Origin: JAHBVL01 sp963712055 | Lineage (GTDB): Bacteria; Chloroflexota; Chloroflexia; Thermomicrobiales; UBA6265 | Assembly (NCBI GenBank): GCA_963712055.1 | Contig: CAVQGN010000003.1 | Span: forward strand, 496,001 to 560,000 | DNA length: 64,000 bases | Direction: 5' to 3' | Shown here: in pieces, positions 1-8,366 of the stretch | Position numbering within the stretch: the stretch's first letter is position 1 | Layout: every line of letters starts with the position of its first letter | Program-made: the position numbers and the translations under genes | The notes under the pieces: model-generated | Told to the model about the DNA's origin: nothing | Database searches by the model: none | The model's input: the letters and a program-made list of their open reading frames with translations, nothing else

Positions 1-1
1 T

Positions 2-679
2 CTCCAGGAGGAAATGCAGGGCTATCTCGATCTCGGCTATGCCGACGTAAAGATGAAGATCGGCGGAGCATCACTTGATGAGGATCTCCGCCGAATCGAA
101 GCGGTGCTGACCGTCGTCGGTGACGGCGAGCATCTGGCAGTCGACGCCAACGGGCGGTTCGATCTCGAGACAGCCTTGACCTACGCGAAAGCACTCGCGC
201 CATACCGTTTGCGATGGTATGAAGAAGCGGGTGACCCCCTCGACTACGCGCTCCAGGCCGATCTTTCTGGTCGCTATGACCTCCCAATGGCGACTGGGGA
301 GAATCTCTTTTCGATGCCTGACGCCCGCAACCTCATCCGCTATGCGGGTTTGCGACCTGACCGCGACATCCTCCAGTTCGATTGCGCGCTTTCCTATGGT
401 CTGGTCGAGTATCTCCGCACCCTCGCTATGCTCGACGAGCAGGGATGGTCGACTCGTCAGGTCGTTCCGCATGGCGGACACCAGATGTCGCTCAACATCG
501 CCGCCGGGCTTGGTTTAGGCGGGAACGAGTCGTACCCCGGTGTCTTCCAGCCCTATGGCGGATTCGCCGACGATCTCGCGGTCGAGGATGGCTTTGTGTC
601 GCTGCCGCAAAGCCCGGGAGTCGGCTTCGAACGCAAATCTGCGCTGATCGAGGTTCTGCGCAAGCACCTCGGAACGTGA
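2..679 (+). CDS. tarD: D(-)-tartrate dehydratase-like enolase superfamily enzyme, 3' part
   Basis: This is the C-terminal ~225 residues of a mandelate racemase/muconate lactonizing enzyme-type barrel. The frame is open to the left edge, so the N-terminal capping domain and first strands lie outside the window. Visible landmarks are the KMKIGG strand carrying the base lysine, VDANGRFD and TGENLFS metal-ligand strands, an FDCALSYG segment, and HGGHQMS supplying the opposite-face histidine. The run of motifs, particularly WYEEAGDPLDY and LGGNESYPGVFQPYGGF, matches my recall of the D(-)-tartrate dehydratase subgroup, which dehydrates D-tartrate to oxaloacetate using Mg2+. The superfamily assignment is firm; the substrate is an inference from family resemblance. 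The gene ends 85 nt before a nucleotidyltransferase gene with no obvious terminator between. Confidence 0.82.
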   Translation, partial: LQEEMQGYLDLGYADVKMKIGGASLDEDLRRIEAVLTVVGDGEHLAVDANGRFDLETALTYAKALAPYRLRWYEEAGDPLDYALQADLSGRYDLPMATGENLFSMPDARNLIRYAGLRPDRDILQFDCALSYGLVEYLRTLAMLDEQGWSTRQVVPHGGHQMSLNIAAGLGLGGNESYPGVFQPYGGFADDLAVEDGFVSLPQSPGVGFERKSALIEVLRKHLGT

Positions 680-764
680 TTTCAGGAGATGATCACCGCA
701 ACAGTCCGCAAAAATACGACGGGGACGATCTTTTCATCACCGCGTTTTGTCCAACGAGCCAGCC

Positions 765-1031
765 ATGATCATCACTATCGAAACCCATCTGCCCGACATC
801 ATCCGCCTCTGCGAGGAGTACGGCATCAGTCGACTCGAGCTCTTCGGTTCCGCCGTGACCGGCGAATTCAGCACGGAAACGAGCGACTTCGACTTCCTGG
901 TCGAATATCCGCAAGACATTGCTCATGCGTATGATGCGATCGACAATTCAAGAGTCTGGAGCCTCACCGAATCGACTCTCCCCGAGCTTCACGAAAGCGT
1001 CTGCGCCCTACTCGAAGGCATCGAACCATAG
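765..1031 (+). CDS. Minimal nucleotidyltransferase (MNT) domain protein
   Basis: An 88-residue protein with the minimal polymerase-beta-type nucleotidyltransferase signature: FGSAVTGEF (G28-S29) followed by SDFDFLVEY, giving the paired metal-binding aspartates D41 and D43. Families of this size usually act as MntA-type antitoxins that AMPylate a neighbouring HEPN toxin. No HEPN gene is visible on either side: upstream is tarD and downstream a convergent VIT/VWA gene. After about residue 47 the sequence stops resembling the usual third catalytic-aspartate region, so it may be a degenerate or C-terminally altered copy. An in-frame TTG at 747 is an alternative start; the ATG at 765 is preferred because it begins right before the domain. 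No strong ribosome binding site is seen for either. Confidence 0.7.
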   Translation: MIITIETHLPDIIRLCEEYGISRLELFGSAVTGEFSTETSDFDFLVEYPQDIAHAYDAIDNSRVWSLTESTLPELHESVCALLEGIEP

Positions 1032-1096
1032 AGTACAAACTTGGCTCGCAGACCGAAGCAGGAAAGAACACCTGCCTCGGTCTCCGTATCTGAACC

Positions 1097-3256
1097 TCAG
1101 CTCGTCACTTCATACGCTACACCGTCGTTCAGCGCGATGACCCGATCACCAAGCGCGAACGCATCGGCCAGATCAGGATTCTCCGCCACGAGGTCGAAAT
1201 AGTCATCGCTGGCGAACTCGACCGACACGGGGTCCATCGTTTCGGGATCGAAGGTCGTTTCCACGAAAACGCCGTCTCGCAGCACGAATGCGCGGCTTCC
1301 GATGATCCGGACGTCCGCCGTTCCTTGATCGAACTCGGTTTGCGCAGCGACATCACTGTCGGCAAGCGACCCGGCTGCGACCGCCGCCTGTACCGCATCC
1401 GCTCCAGATGTCGGCGCGTTATCGGTCCTGGCTTCTTCGTAGGCTTCGTTGGCGATAGCCTCGCGCCCGGCGGCGGTAAAGACGTCCTCCTCGGTGATCA
1501 GATACGAGGTGTATGGGGTCACGATCCCATAGCGAATACTGAGGTCGACGATCGCCGAAACCCATTCCTCGTTTTCGCCATAAAGCCTGATCTGGTTGAG
1601 GAGATAACCGATTTTTCGGGTCGCCCAGATCCGGGCCAAGTTCTGATCCTGCTGGCTCTCACCCGCGCTCACAAAGACCTGGCCGTCGTAACGGAAGGTC
1701 GTCTCCTGTCCATCGAACGTACCCGTCAGGGATATCGTTCCCGTGCCCCCTTCGCGATAACGACCGACAACCACCATCTGCGATCCGGCAAAGAGATCTG
1801 GAAGGGGAAGGGGAAAGAGCTCCTCCACGCGGATGCCATCGATCTGGAGATCAAGATCGGTCAACACCGGTGTGCTGATACTTCCGTAAAACGACGCAAC
1901 TGCGGTGTCGAGCGAATCTCCGGGACGAACATAGGTGGTGGCGCCATGGTGCTCGGTTGCGAGCGTGTCGAGGAGAACAGTATCGACATCGTCGCCGACG
2001 CCAAAGGGAAAGAGCCTGACATTGCTCGGCGCTTGGTCGGCAACGTGGTCTACGATTGTGCCGATGGCAGTTTCGCCTTCCGTCGGCAGGCCATCAGTCA
2101 GGAAAAGAAGGTAGGTTGGCCGCTCCTGGTCGACCAATGCCATCGCGTTCTCCAAAGCGCCATCGATATCGGTTCCACCGGTCGCCTCGAGACGAGCTAC
2201 CCAGCGAATCGCTTCGGGTGCCTCGGACACGGGTTGCGGCTGATCGTCGAACAAACGAACTCCCGTGCTGAACTCGACCACGGCGAATCGGTCCTCCGCG
2301 CCAAGATGACCGAGGACATAGGCCAACGCCTCTCGCGCTTGCTCAAGTTTTTCACCTTCCATGCTGCCGGAGGTGTCGAGCACCAGGATGACGTCTTTCG
2401 GCGCCACTGGCTGATCAGCCACAATCCCGGGATTGACAAGTAGCATCATCGTGCCCTCGCCTGCCGCCACGTCCCAGGACGACAGCACGTTCAGTCCGAT
2501 CGGCTTCGTGGTTACGGTGTAGACGAGTTCGAAGTTCGTTGCCGGGAGCACATCACTGCCTTCCCAACCAGCGACGAAATGCTCCGGATCGGAGCGATCA
2601 ACGGCGATCGGATGGCTCGGCGAATAGACTGACCGGATGGGATCGTCACTCTCTACTGCAACCCGGATGCTCGCCTGTTCGAGCGGTTCCGCCGAGAATC
2701 GCTCGGTGTTGAGGGGATACACATAGCGAACGAGTCCTTTCTCCCTCGTCAGAACCTGCTGATACGTGATCTCGACCTCGCGTTCCTCTCCCGGACCGAT
2801 CGGAAAGACCCTCGCTTGGATTGCGTTTTGACCGACATACTCGAGCAGAGCGGGATCTTGCATCGATCTTACTGTTTGTTCGTAGATTAATCTCGCTTCG
2901 TCCGCATCGAGAAGAGTCGCTTCGATCGGTTCGCCATCTACAATCATGGCAAAGTCGCTCACCGTCGCGCCATCTGGAACTGGAAAGAGGTAGGTGCCTT
3001 CGGCGGTCCAGTCGTTTGGATTGAAAAACACCTGATCGATCGATGTGGTGGCGATCTGGTCGACGATTTCAACCTCGACCTTGTGCGATCTGACGATCAA
3101 CTGGTCACCGACGAAGGTCGGCGCCGGGCAAACCGGATCGCAACCAGGTGGATCGACGATGATCACGCCATCGGCGCCAACGCTTTGAATTGATCCGGCA
3201 AAACTCACGATCATCGAAAGAACGAAGAGAATAGTTATCGGAGTGCGCATCACCAT
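1097..3256 (-). CDS. Secreted VIT + von Willebrand factor A domain protein
   Basis: 719 residues. A cleavable-looking signal peptide (MRTPITILFVLSMIVSFAGS region) is followed by a VIT domain over about residues 45-170, including the characteristic FPVPDGA and EREVEITYQQ stretches. A von Willebrand type A domain begins near residue 285 with the MIDAS motif DTSGSMEG (about residue 292) and later a FLTDGLP strand. This architecture is that of inter-alpha-trypsin-inhibitor heavy-chain-like proteins in bacteria, extracytoplasmic proteins thought to bind ligands through a divalent metal; the precise role is unknown. The C-terminal ~200 residues have no domain I can name. The start at 3256 is supported by AAGGAG seven bases upstream. 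It is transcribed alone, convergent with the nucleotidyltransferase gene. Confidence 0.85.
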   Translation of the reverse strand: MVMRTPITILFVLSMIVSFAGSIQSVGADGVIIVDPPGCDPVCPAPTFVGDQLIVRSHKVEVEIVDQIATTSIDQVFFNPNDWTAEGTYLFPVPDGATVSDFAMIVDGEPIEATLLDADEARLIYEQTVRSMQDPALLEYVGQNAIQARVFPIGPGEEREVEITYQQVLTREKGLVRYVYPLNTERFSAEPLEQASIRVAVESDDPIRSVYSPSHPIAVDRSDPEHFVAGWEGSDVLPATNFELVYTVTTKPIGLNVLSSWDVAAGEGTMMLLVNPGIVADQPVAPKDVILVLDTSGSMEGEKLEQAREALAYVLGHLGAEDRFAVVEFSTGVRLFDDQPQPVSEAPEAIRWVARLEATGGTDIDGALENAMALVDQERPTYLLFLTDGLPTEGETAIGTIVDHVADQAPSNVRLFPFGVGDDVDTVLLDTLATEHHGATTYVRPGDSLDTAVASFYGSISTPVLTDLDLQIDGIRVEELFPLPLPDLFAGSQMVVVGRYREGGTGTISLTGTFDGQETTFRYDGQVFVSAGESQQDQNLARIWATRKIGYLLNQIRLYGENEEWVSAIVDLSIRYGIVTPYTSYLITEEDVFTAAGREAIANEAYEEARTDNAPTSGADAVQAAVAAGSLADSDVAAQTEFDQGTADVRIIGSRAFVLRDGVFVETTFDPETMDPVSVEFASDDYFDLVAENPDLADAFALGDRVIALNDGVAYEVTS

Positions 3257-3390
3257 GATCCGCTCCTTGTGGTGCAGCGGAACTCACGCTTATGTCCATC
3301 ACAGCGAGAGTGCCCGTCGCTCATCAAGAACGCGATATGGATTCATTTCGTTCCGCGACACGTTTTCGGCGCCTGCGGGAAAAGGCGAGG

Positions 3391-4107
3391 CTAGGTCCTC
3401 GGCTCGTACAGGACGATCGTGCCAGCACCACGATCCCCGAGCCTTTGCTGACGGGGTGATAGCCACATCAAGACGAGACCGAGGATGTACGCAAATGGCA
3501 GCGAGTCAATGATCCTGAGCAGATTGCGGCCAATCGATTGTCCCCAGCTGATCGAGCCCCCATTGCTATCCACGACGCGCAAATCGGTCAGCCGTTTGCC
3601 GACGGTTTGGCCAGTCAATCCTTCAGCGAGAATGAAATAGCCAAGATAAAGCCCAAACAGCAGGAGGTAGGTGCCCGTTCCCGTTGATTCCTCGTCTGTG
3701 GTGACACCAGTCGCCAGTTGATAGACCACCAGCACCGCAACCGCCAGAACGAAGACGACGATCATGTCGCACAGAAACGCGACCCCGCGGCGCGGAATTG
3801 ACGCATACAGTTGCGCCGGATCGACAGCCACAATCGGTTCAGTCAATCTGGGCGCCGCCCAGACCGGCGGCGGCACTGGGAGTGCGCCACTTGCGCCAAT
3901 CGCTGGTTGCAGAGCGCCGCATCGATCACAAACCGTCGACGCACGACTTATCTCACTCCGACAGGTTGAGCAGAGCTTCATCCCACGCTGTGCGAGAGCG
4001 GTATCGGAATAGGGGTCGAGTGGATCACCCTCCCATTTCGGCGCACCGCATTTCGAGCAGAACAACGCGTCGTCGCTCAGTTTGACGCCGCAATTCGTGC
4101 AGTACAC
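3391..4107 (-). CDS. Zinc-ribbon and RDD-family membrane protein
   Basis: 238 residues starting with GTG, preceded by a GGGGAAGG ribosome binding site. The N-terminus carries two zinc-ribbon-like Cys pairs (C3/C6 and C17/C20), followed by a second set in the KLCSTCRSE and VCDRCGALQ segments. After a proline-rich linker the C-terminal half is an RDD domain with three or more hydrophobic helices; the Arg and Asp positions are visible in IPRRGVAFLCDMIVV and VGKRLTDLRVVD. RDD proteins are small integral membrane proteins, some implicated in ion exchange, and the zinc ribbon is a common N-terminal addition. Function is not assignable beyond that. It follows a strong bidirectional terminator and seems to be a single-gene unit. 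Confidence 0.82.
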   Translation of the reverse strand: MYCTNCGVKLSDDALFCSKCGAPKWEGDPLDPYSDTALAQRGMKLCSTCRSEISRASTVCDRCGALQPAIGASGALPVPPPVWAAPRLTEPIVAVDPAQLYASIPRRGVAFLCDMIVVFVLAVAVLVVYQLATGVTTDEESTGTGTYLLLFGLYLGYFILAEGLTGQTVGKRLTDLRVVDSNGGSISWGQSIGRNLLRIIDSLPFAYILGLVLMWLSPRQQRLGDRGAGTIVLYEPRT

Positions 4108-4196
4108 CGGTGCCTTCCCCGTTTACTCTAATCAGTGACGTCGTGACGAGGTCATTCTAGTCGTTTGGTGGCTGCCGTCAAAGACAACTGGCCTGC

Positions 4197-4229
4197 AAAA
4201 AACCGGGGAGCTCGAGCTCCCCGGTTTTT
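4197..4229 (-). terminator. Rho-independent terminator downstream of msrB (bidirectional form)
   Basis: A perfect 26-nt palindrome at 4201-4226 (AACCGGGGAGCTC and its reverse complement), flanked by an A-run on the left and a T-run on the right. Reading minus, it lies 20 nt after the msrB stop and is followed by a U-tract. The symmetry means it could terminate either strand. Confidence 0.85.
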
Positions 4230-4248
4230 CGGCATCAGATCGGAAGAA

Positions 4249-4674
4249 TCACTCGGATGCCGGCCGCTCGCTCAAATTGAGTGCGCAGCCGTTCATGCAC
4301 CAGCGCGCACCGCCCTTATCACGCGGTCCATCCGGAAAGACATGACCAAGATGAGAATGGCATCGAGCACATCTGGCTTCGGTTCGCACCATGCCATGGG
4401 AGCGATCCTCGATCAGTTCGACCGAACCCGGAAGTGCTTCCGTGAAACTCGGCCAACCAGAACCTGAGTGGAACTTGGTGCCACTGTCGAACAGGGGATT
4501 GCCACACGCGGCACAACGATAGACGCCGTCCTCCTCAGTATCAAGATATTGACCAGTGTAAGGACGCTCAGTGGCGGCCTCACGCAACACCCGATACTGC
4601 TCTGGAGTGAGACGCTCTCGCCATTCTTCTTCGCTTTGCGGCATATCGTCGATGATCGTGGATGGGTCGAACAT
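4249..4674 (-). CDS. msrB: Peptide-methionine (R)-S-oxide reductase MsrB
   Basis: 141 residues, the full usual MsrB length. It reduces the R epimer of methionine sulfoxide in proteins. The structural zinc site is present as two CxxC pairs (CAACG and CARCH), the substrate-pocket motif is SGSGWPSF, and the catalytic cysteine sits in RWCMNG near the C-terminus. An extra Cys follows in NGCALNL, where many homologues have Ser or Ala. The start at 4674 is chosen because AAGGAG precedes it and overlaps the msrA stop; a longer reading frame upstream lacks homology. It lies 5 nt after msrA, so the two are almost certainly cotranscribed and translationally coupled. A strong terminator follows. Confidence 0.95.
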   Translation of the reverse strand: MFDPSTIIDDMPQSEEEWRERLTPEQYRVLREAATERPYTGQYLDTEEDGVYRCAACGNPLFDSGTKFHSGSGWPSFTEALPGSVELIEDRSHGMVRTEARCARCHSHLGHVFPDGPRDKGGARWCMNGCALNLSERPASE

Positions 4675-4679
4675 TCGCC

Positions 4680-5351
4680 TTACTCCTTGTTGACGAGCCA
4701 TGGCACGGGACAGGACACGCCGGTACCCTCGAGACCGCAATACCCGTTCGGGTTTTTGTCCAGATACTGCTGGTGATACTCCTCGGCATAGTAGAACGGC
4801 CCTGCGGGAAGAACCTCAGTCGTGATCGATTTCATACCTGCAGCCTGCAACTTGGGGTTGTACAACTCAATCGCCCGTTCGGCAACTGAGGCCTGATCAT
4901 CACTCGTGGTGTAGATTGCCGACCGGTATTGTGTCCCGATATCGTTGCCCTGGCGCATCCCCTGGGTCGGATCATGCTCTTCGAAAAAGTTGGATACGAT
5001 TTTTTCGTAACTGATTCTCTTGGGATTGAAGGCAACCATCACAGCTTCCGCATGTCCTGTCTTGCCAGAGCAGACTTCCTTGTACGTTGGATACGGAGTT
5101 ACGCCACCCATGTACCCGACAGCAGTCGAGTAGACGCCTTCCGTCTCCCAGAACAACCGCTCCGCTCCCCAGAAGCAACCGAGTGCGAAATAGGCAATAT
5201 CAATGTTTTCAGGAAACGGCGGCTGGATCGGCGTTCCCAGCACGGTGTGCGTTGACGGGATGTCGTAGTCGTAACCGTCGCGACCTGGCAAGGCGTTGCT
5301 GGCATCGACCATTTCCGTCTTGTCAAGTCCCAGCAAGGACGATAGTTTCAC
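4680..5351 (-). CDS. msrA: Peptide-methionine (S)-S-oxide reductase MsrA
   Basis: 223 residues with a GTG start. MsrA reduces the S epimer of methionine sulfoxide. The catalytic motif GCFWGAE is present, followed by YMGG, GKTGHAE and FFEEHDPTQ, and the C-terminal NGYCGLEGTGVSCPV segment provides candidate resolving cysteines. The open frame runs a further 80 codons upstream, but that stretch has no homology. The GTG at 5351 has an AAAGGAG sequence eight bases upstream, which decides the start. It is first in a two-gene operon with msrB, so both epimers are handled by one transcript. It lies 134 nt downstream of a VIT1-like membrane protein gene on the same strand. Confidence 0.95.
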   Translation of the reverse strand: MKLSSLLGLDKTEMVDASNALPGRDGYDYDIPSTHTVLGTPIQPPFPENIDIAYFALGCFWGAERLFWETEGVYSTAVGYMGGVTPYPTYKEVCSGKTGHAEAVMVAFNPKRISYEKIVSNFFEEHDPTQGMRQGNDIGTQYRSAIYTTSDDQASVAERAIELYNPKLQAAGMKSITTEVLPAGPFYYAEEYHQQYLDKNPNGYCGLEGTGVSCPVPWLVNKE

Positions 5352-5485
5352 GATGGACTCCTTTGCAGATGTCGCATTTTCCGAGCAGGAACGCGCCCGC
5401 CCCACTTGAAAAAGAGTACACGTGTTCGCCTCGAGCCGAGCAAACCATGAGCACAACCGTCGCAGCCTCACTACGATGGGGCACC

Positions 5486-6229
5486 CTATCCTCCAAGCAG
5501 AATTGCCAACACGACCATAGCGAGGCAAACACTGGTAAGTAGGAGTCCTATTCTCCACGGACTTGTATTGGTATGAAATCCCCACGACCAACCTGTCGCA
5601 AACAACACGAATGCGGATATCACGTTCGACAGGCCAATTGCCAACGGAAGATTCTCCGGGAGCAACAACAGGGGAAGCAGCGAGGGGAGAACAGAAAGTA
5701 CCGAGAGAAAGAGCGCATATCCTGCCGCCGCGATATCCTGCCGCTGGAGACTCACGGCTTGGGGTTCTGCTGCTCGAAGGTATCCAAGGATATCCCTGTA
5801 CAGATCTTGCCGCTGATTGATGGTTGTGATTGGCTCCAGGACAAAATCGAGTTCCTCGGCGATTGCCTCCACGGCCAAATCGTCGCCTTCACTCGATTGG
5901 ATGTACTGCAGCAAACGGTATTTTTCCTTGCGTGAGAAGACTTCGGCCAAGACATAGACGACGGCGTCGATCAACCCCCACACCGCGACAGCCGCCAAGA
6001 TCGCGAAAAACAACTCTCTTCCCGAAGTGGTCTGGACGGTCGAACCATTGGTGTCTCCGAGAATGAGGACCGAGTACGATAGAGTGAATAACAATACAAA
6101 CAGAATGCTGAAGAAAACTGTGAAAAGCGCATCGATCGGATCCAGAAATCTGCCAAGCAATCCGCTCATTACGCCTTCCCTGGGCGGTCCCACTGGGAGT
6201 CGGCGATGAACTGAACGACCCTTCGCCAT
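5486..6229 (-). CDS. VIT1/CCC1-like integral membrane protein
   Basis: About 247 residues with two hydrophobic helices near the N-terminus (DALFTVFFSILFVLLF and ELFFAILAAVAVWGLIDAVV), a charged cytosolic stretch of about 80 residues rich in Glu/Arg, and three C-terminal helices. That 2+3 layout with a charged insert resembles bacterial VIT1/CCC1 iron/manganese transporter relatives, but the metal-ligand glutamates are not clear, so transport is only an inference. The start at 6229 has AGAGGA eight bases upstream; an internal ATG at 6169 preceded by GGGAAGG is also plausible. It lies upstream of msrAB on the same strand, hinting at a link between metal handling and oxidative repair, though a 134-nt gap separates them. 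Confidence 0.6.
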   Translation of the reverse strand: MAKGRSVHRRLPVGPPREGVMSGLLGRFLDPIDALFTVFFSILFVLLFTLSYSVLILGDTNGSTVQTTSGRELFFAILAAVAVWGLIDAVVYVLAEVFSRKEKYRLLQYIQSSEGDDLAVEAIAEELDFVLEPITTINQRQDLYRDILGYLRAAEPQAVSLQRQDIAAAGYALFLSVLSVLPSLLPLLLLPENLPLAIGLSNVISAFVLFATGWSWGFHTNTSPWRIGLLLTSVCLAMVVLAILLGG

Positions 6230-6396
6230 GTAGATGTCCTCTGGTTTTCCGACTGGACTGCAATCGAACAGGCTGTAGGTTTCCAAAAAGGCTAGACCTC
6301 TAGAATAATCCTTCAGAAGGTCCGGCAGCGCGCTTCCGGCCACGTCTTATCGAACTGGCTCCTCAAGCCTATTGATCCCAGTAGAGAGAATGACCA

Positions 6397-7695
6397 ATGC
6401 CGAGTGCAACCGATCAGAAAGACCGTGAAGACGCTCAAGACCGTGACCATTGCGATCCCTTGGCGGCATTCCGGGAGCGTTTCTATCCGCTCAACGGTGG
6501 CAGCATCTATCTCGATGGGAATTCGCTCGGCCTTCTTTCTCTTGATGCCGAAACGTCCTTGCTGGCCGCGATCGGCCAATGGAAGCAGCTTGGAATCGAC
6601 GGCTGGATCAAAGCGGAACCAGACTGGTTCACGCTGGGCGAACGCCTCGGGGCATTGATGGCGCCTCTGGTTGGCGCAGCACCGGATCAGGTGGTCGTCA
6701 CCGGCACAACGACCGTCAACCTGCACGCGCTGGTGTCGACCTTCTATCGTCCCACCCCGAAGCGATCGAAAATCGTTGCGACTTCACTCGATTTCCCTTC
6801 AGATATCTATGCGCTGCAGAGTCAGATCTTGCTCCATGGCGGAAATCCGGCAGCCGATCTGATTCTCGTTCCCTCGCGTGACGGTCGCATGATCGATGAA
6901 ACCGACATCATCGCTGCGATGACCGCTGACGTCGCGCTCTGCCTTTTGCCATCCGTCCTCTATCGTTCCGGGCAACTCCTCGACATCGAACGGCTCGCCG
7001 CTGCTGGGCACGAACGCGGCATTACGATCGGCTTCGACTGCGCTCATTCCGTTGGTGCGATCCCACATGCTTTCGATGACTGGAACGTTGATTTTGCTTT
7101 CTGGTGCACGTACAAGTATCTCAACGCTGGACCAGGCGGGCCGGGTGCACTCTACGTGAACCGCCGTCTCTTCGATACAACGCCCGGTCTGACTGGCTGG
7201 TGGGGGTACCAAAAGGAACGACAATTTGATATGGTTCTTGACTGGGAAGGACCGGGACACGCCGGTGCCTGGCAGATCAGCACGGTGCCGGTTCTCGCCG
7301 CAGCACCACTGCTCGGCACCCTCGCGATTCACCGAGAAGCCGGTATTGACGCAATTCGGGCCAAGTCCATGTCTCAGACTCGCTATCTGATCGATCTCAT
7401 GGAATCATCCGGCCTTACGCAAATTCCGTATTCGTACCAGATTGGCACGCCAACTGATCCGGACAGACGGGGCGGACATGTCGCCGTCGAACATCCCCAG
7501 GCGGCTGCCATCGTCCGCTGCCTGAAACAGCGCGGCGTGATCCCTGATTTCCGCGCCCCGAACGTCATCCGAATCGCCCCAATCGCCTTGTCGACCACCT
7601 ACGAAGAACTCTGGCAAACGGTCGATCACCTGAAAGCGATCATCGACCAGGGTGAGCACCTGGTGGTCGATGCTAACCGGTCGCTCGTGGCGTGA
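6397..7695 (+). CDS. kynU: Kynureninase
   Basis: 432 residues, a normal kynureninase length. It is a pyridoxal-phosphate fold-type I enzyme that cleaves L-kynurenine to anthranilate and alanine. Family landmarks are IYLDGNSLGLL near residue 38, the VVTGTTTVNLH phosphate-binding region, the FDCAHSVGA aspartate that pairs with the PLP nitrogen, and the Schiff-base lysine K240 in CTYKYLNAGPGG. No tryptophan dioxygenase or kynurenine formamidase gene is in the window, so the rest of the pathway must lie elsewhere or the enzyme salvages external kynurenine. The stop overlaps the GTG start of the next gene (GTGA), indicating translational coupling to the phosphatidyltransferase and HAD genes downstream. 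Confidence 0.93.
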   Translation: MPSATDQKDREDAQDRDHCDPLAAFRERFYPLNGGSIYLDGNSLGLLSLDAETSLLAAIGQWKQLGIDGWIKAEPDWFTLGERLGALMAPLVGAAPDQVVVTGTTTVNLHALVSTFYRPTPKRSKIVATSLDFPSDIYALQSQILLHGGNPAADLILVPSRDGRMIDETDIIAAMTADVALCLLPSVLYRSGQLLDIERLAAAGHERGITIGFDCAHSVGAIPHAFDDWNVDFAFWCTYKYLNAGPGGPGALYVNRRLFDTTPGLTGWWGYQKERQFDMVLDWEGPGHAGAWQISTVPVLAAAPLLGTLAIHREAGIDAIRAKSMSQTRYLIDLMESSGLTQIPYSYQIGTPTDPDRRGGHVAVEHPQAAAIVRCLKQRGVIPDFRAPNVIRIAPIALSTTYEELWQTVDHLKAIIDQGEHLVVDANRSLVA

Positions 7696-8366
7696 GCCGT
7701 CTTCCCGTCCGTACCTGGATCAGACAGGTTACAACGCTCGACGAGCAACTCGCCGCTTTCCGGCTCCTGCTCGCGCCCGTCATCCTGATCCTCGGTTTGC
7801 TCGGCAAGCGTCGTCTGGTCGCCGTGACCGTGCTGTCCGCCGCCGCTTCGGATGTCCTTGACGGAACCGCTGCCCGGTTCGCTGGACAACGATCGTCCTT
7901 TTCGAAGCAACTCGACACGGTTGCCGATATTGCGGTCATTGCAACCGCTCCCGCGCTGGTGGCGAAGCTCTATCCAGACAGTTTTCATCGTCGCGGTCGA
8001 CCGCTGGCGGTTCTTGGCGTCGTCGCAGGCGGTGTATTAGGGTTGGAATGGCTGAAGTTCCGCCGCGTTGGAGCAATGCATATCGATTCCGCCCGAGGCT
8101 CATCCGTCGTCGCGCATGTGTGGTTACTCAACCTCCTGATTCGGGGGCGAGACAACCCGTTGCTCTTCGGACTATTCATCCTGTCGGCGGTTGGCGCCGC
8201 GTTCGAGTCGCTCTACGTGATCCTGCGAAAACCAGGGCTCGATCATCTATCCGAAACACCGCTCATCGACGATTTCCTCGCCGCAGCTCATCTTCCCAAT
8301 CCGATGGACCGTTTGCCATTCCATGATCCCGAACGCCGGATGGGAAGGACTGAGCCTGACAGATGA
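7692..8366 (+). CDS. CDP-alcohol phosphatidyltransferase family membrane protein
   Basis: 224 residues starting with GTG that overlaps the kynU stop. The family signature DxxDGxxAR...D...D is present in DVLDGTAARFAG followed by KQLDTVAD, all four aspartates intact; the glycine usual before the third aspartate is replaced by serine in SFSKQLD. Several hydrophobic segments follow, as expected for an integral membrane enzyme that moves a phosphoalcohol from a CDP-linked donor. The acceptor cannot be told from sequence: phosphatidylglycerol, cardiolipin or an inositol-type lipid are possible. The C-terminal ~40 residues are hydrophilic. It overlaps the following HAD gene by 4 nt. Confidence 0.8.
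   Translation: MSRLPVRTWIRQVTTLDEQLAAFRLLLAPVILILGLLGKRRLVAVTVLSAAASDVLDGTAARFAGQRSSFSKQLDTVADIAVIATAPALVAKLYPDSFHRRGRPLAVLGVVAGGVLGLEWLKFRRVGAMHIDSARGSSVVAHVWLLNLLIRGRDNPLLFGLFILSAVGAAFESLYVILRKPGLDHLSETPLIDDFLAAAHLPNPMDRLPFHDPERRMGRTEPDR

Noticed and set aside
1325..2443. A 372-codon open frame on the plus strand
   Set aside because: It is wholly antisense to the VIT/VWA gene, which has a signal peptide, MIDAS motif and ribosome binding site; the antisense translation shows no domain.
4242..4259. An 18-nt sequence (GGAAGAATCACTCGGATG) shared with 61709-61726
   Set aside because: The first copy includes the end of msrB and the second is intergenic; a single 18-nt match has no flanking similarity and may be chance.
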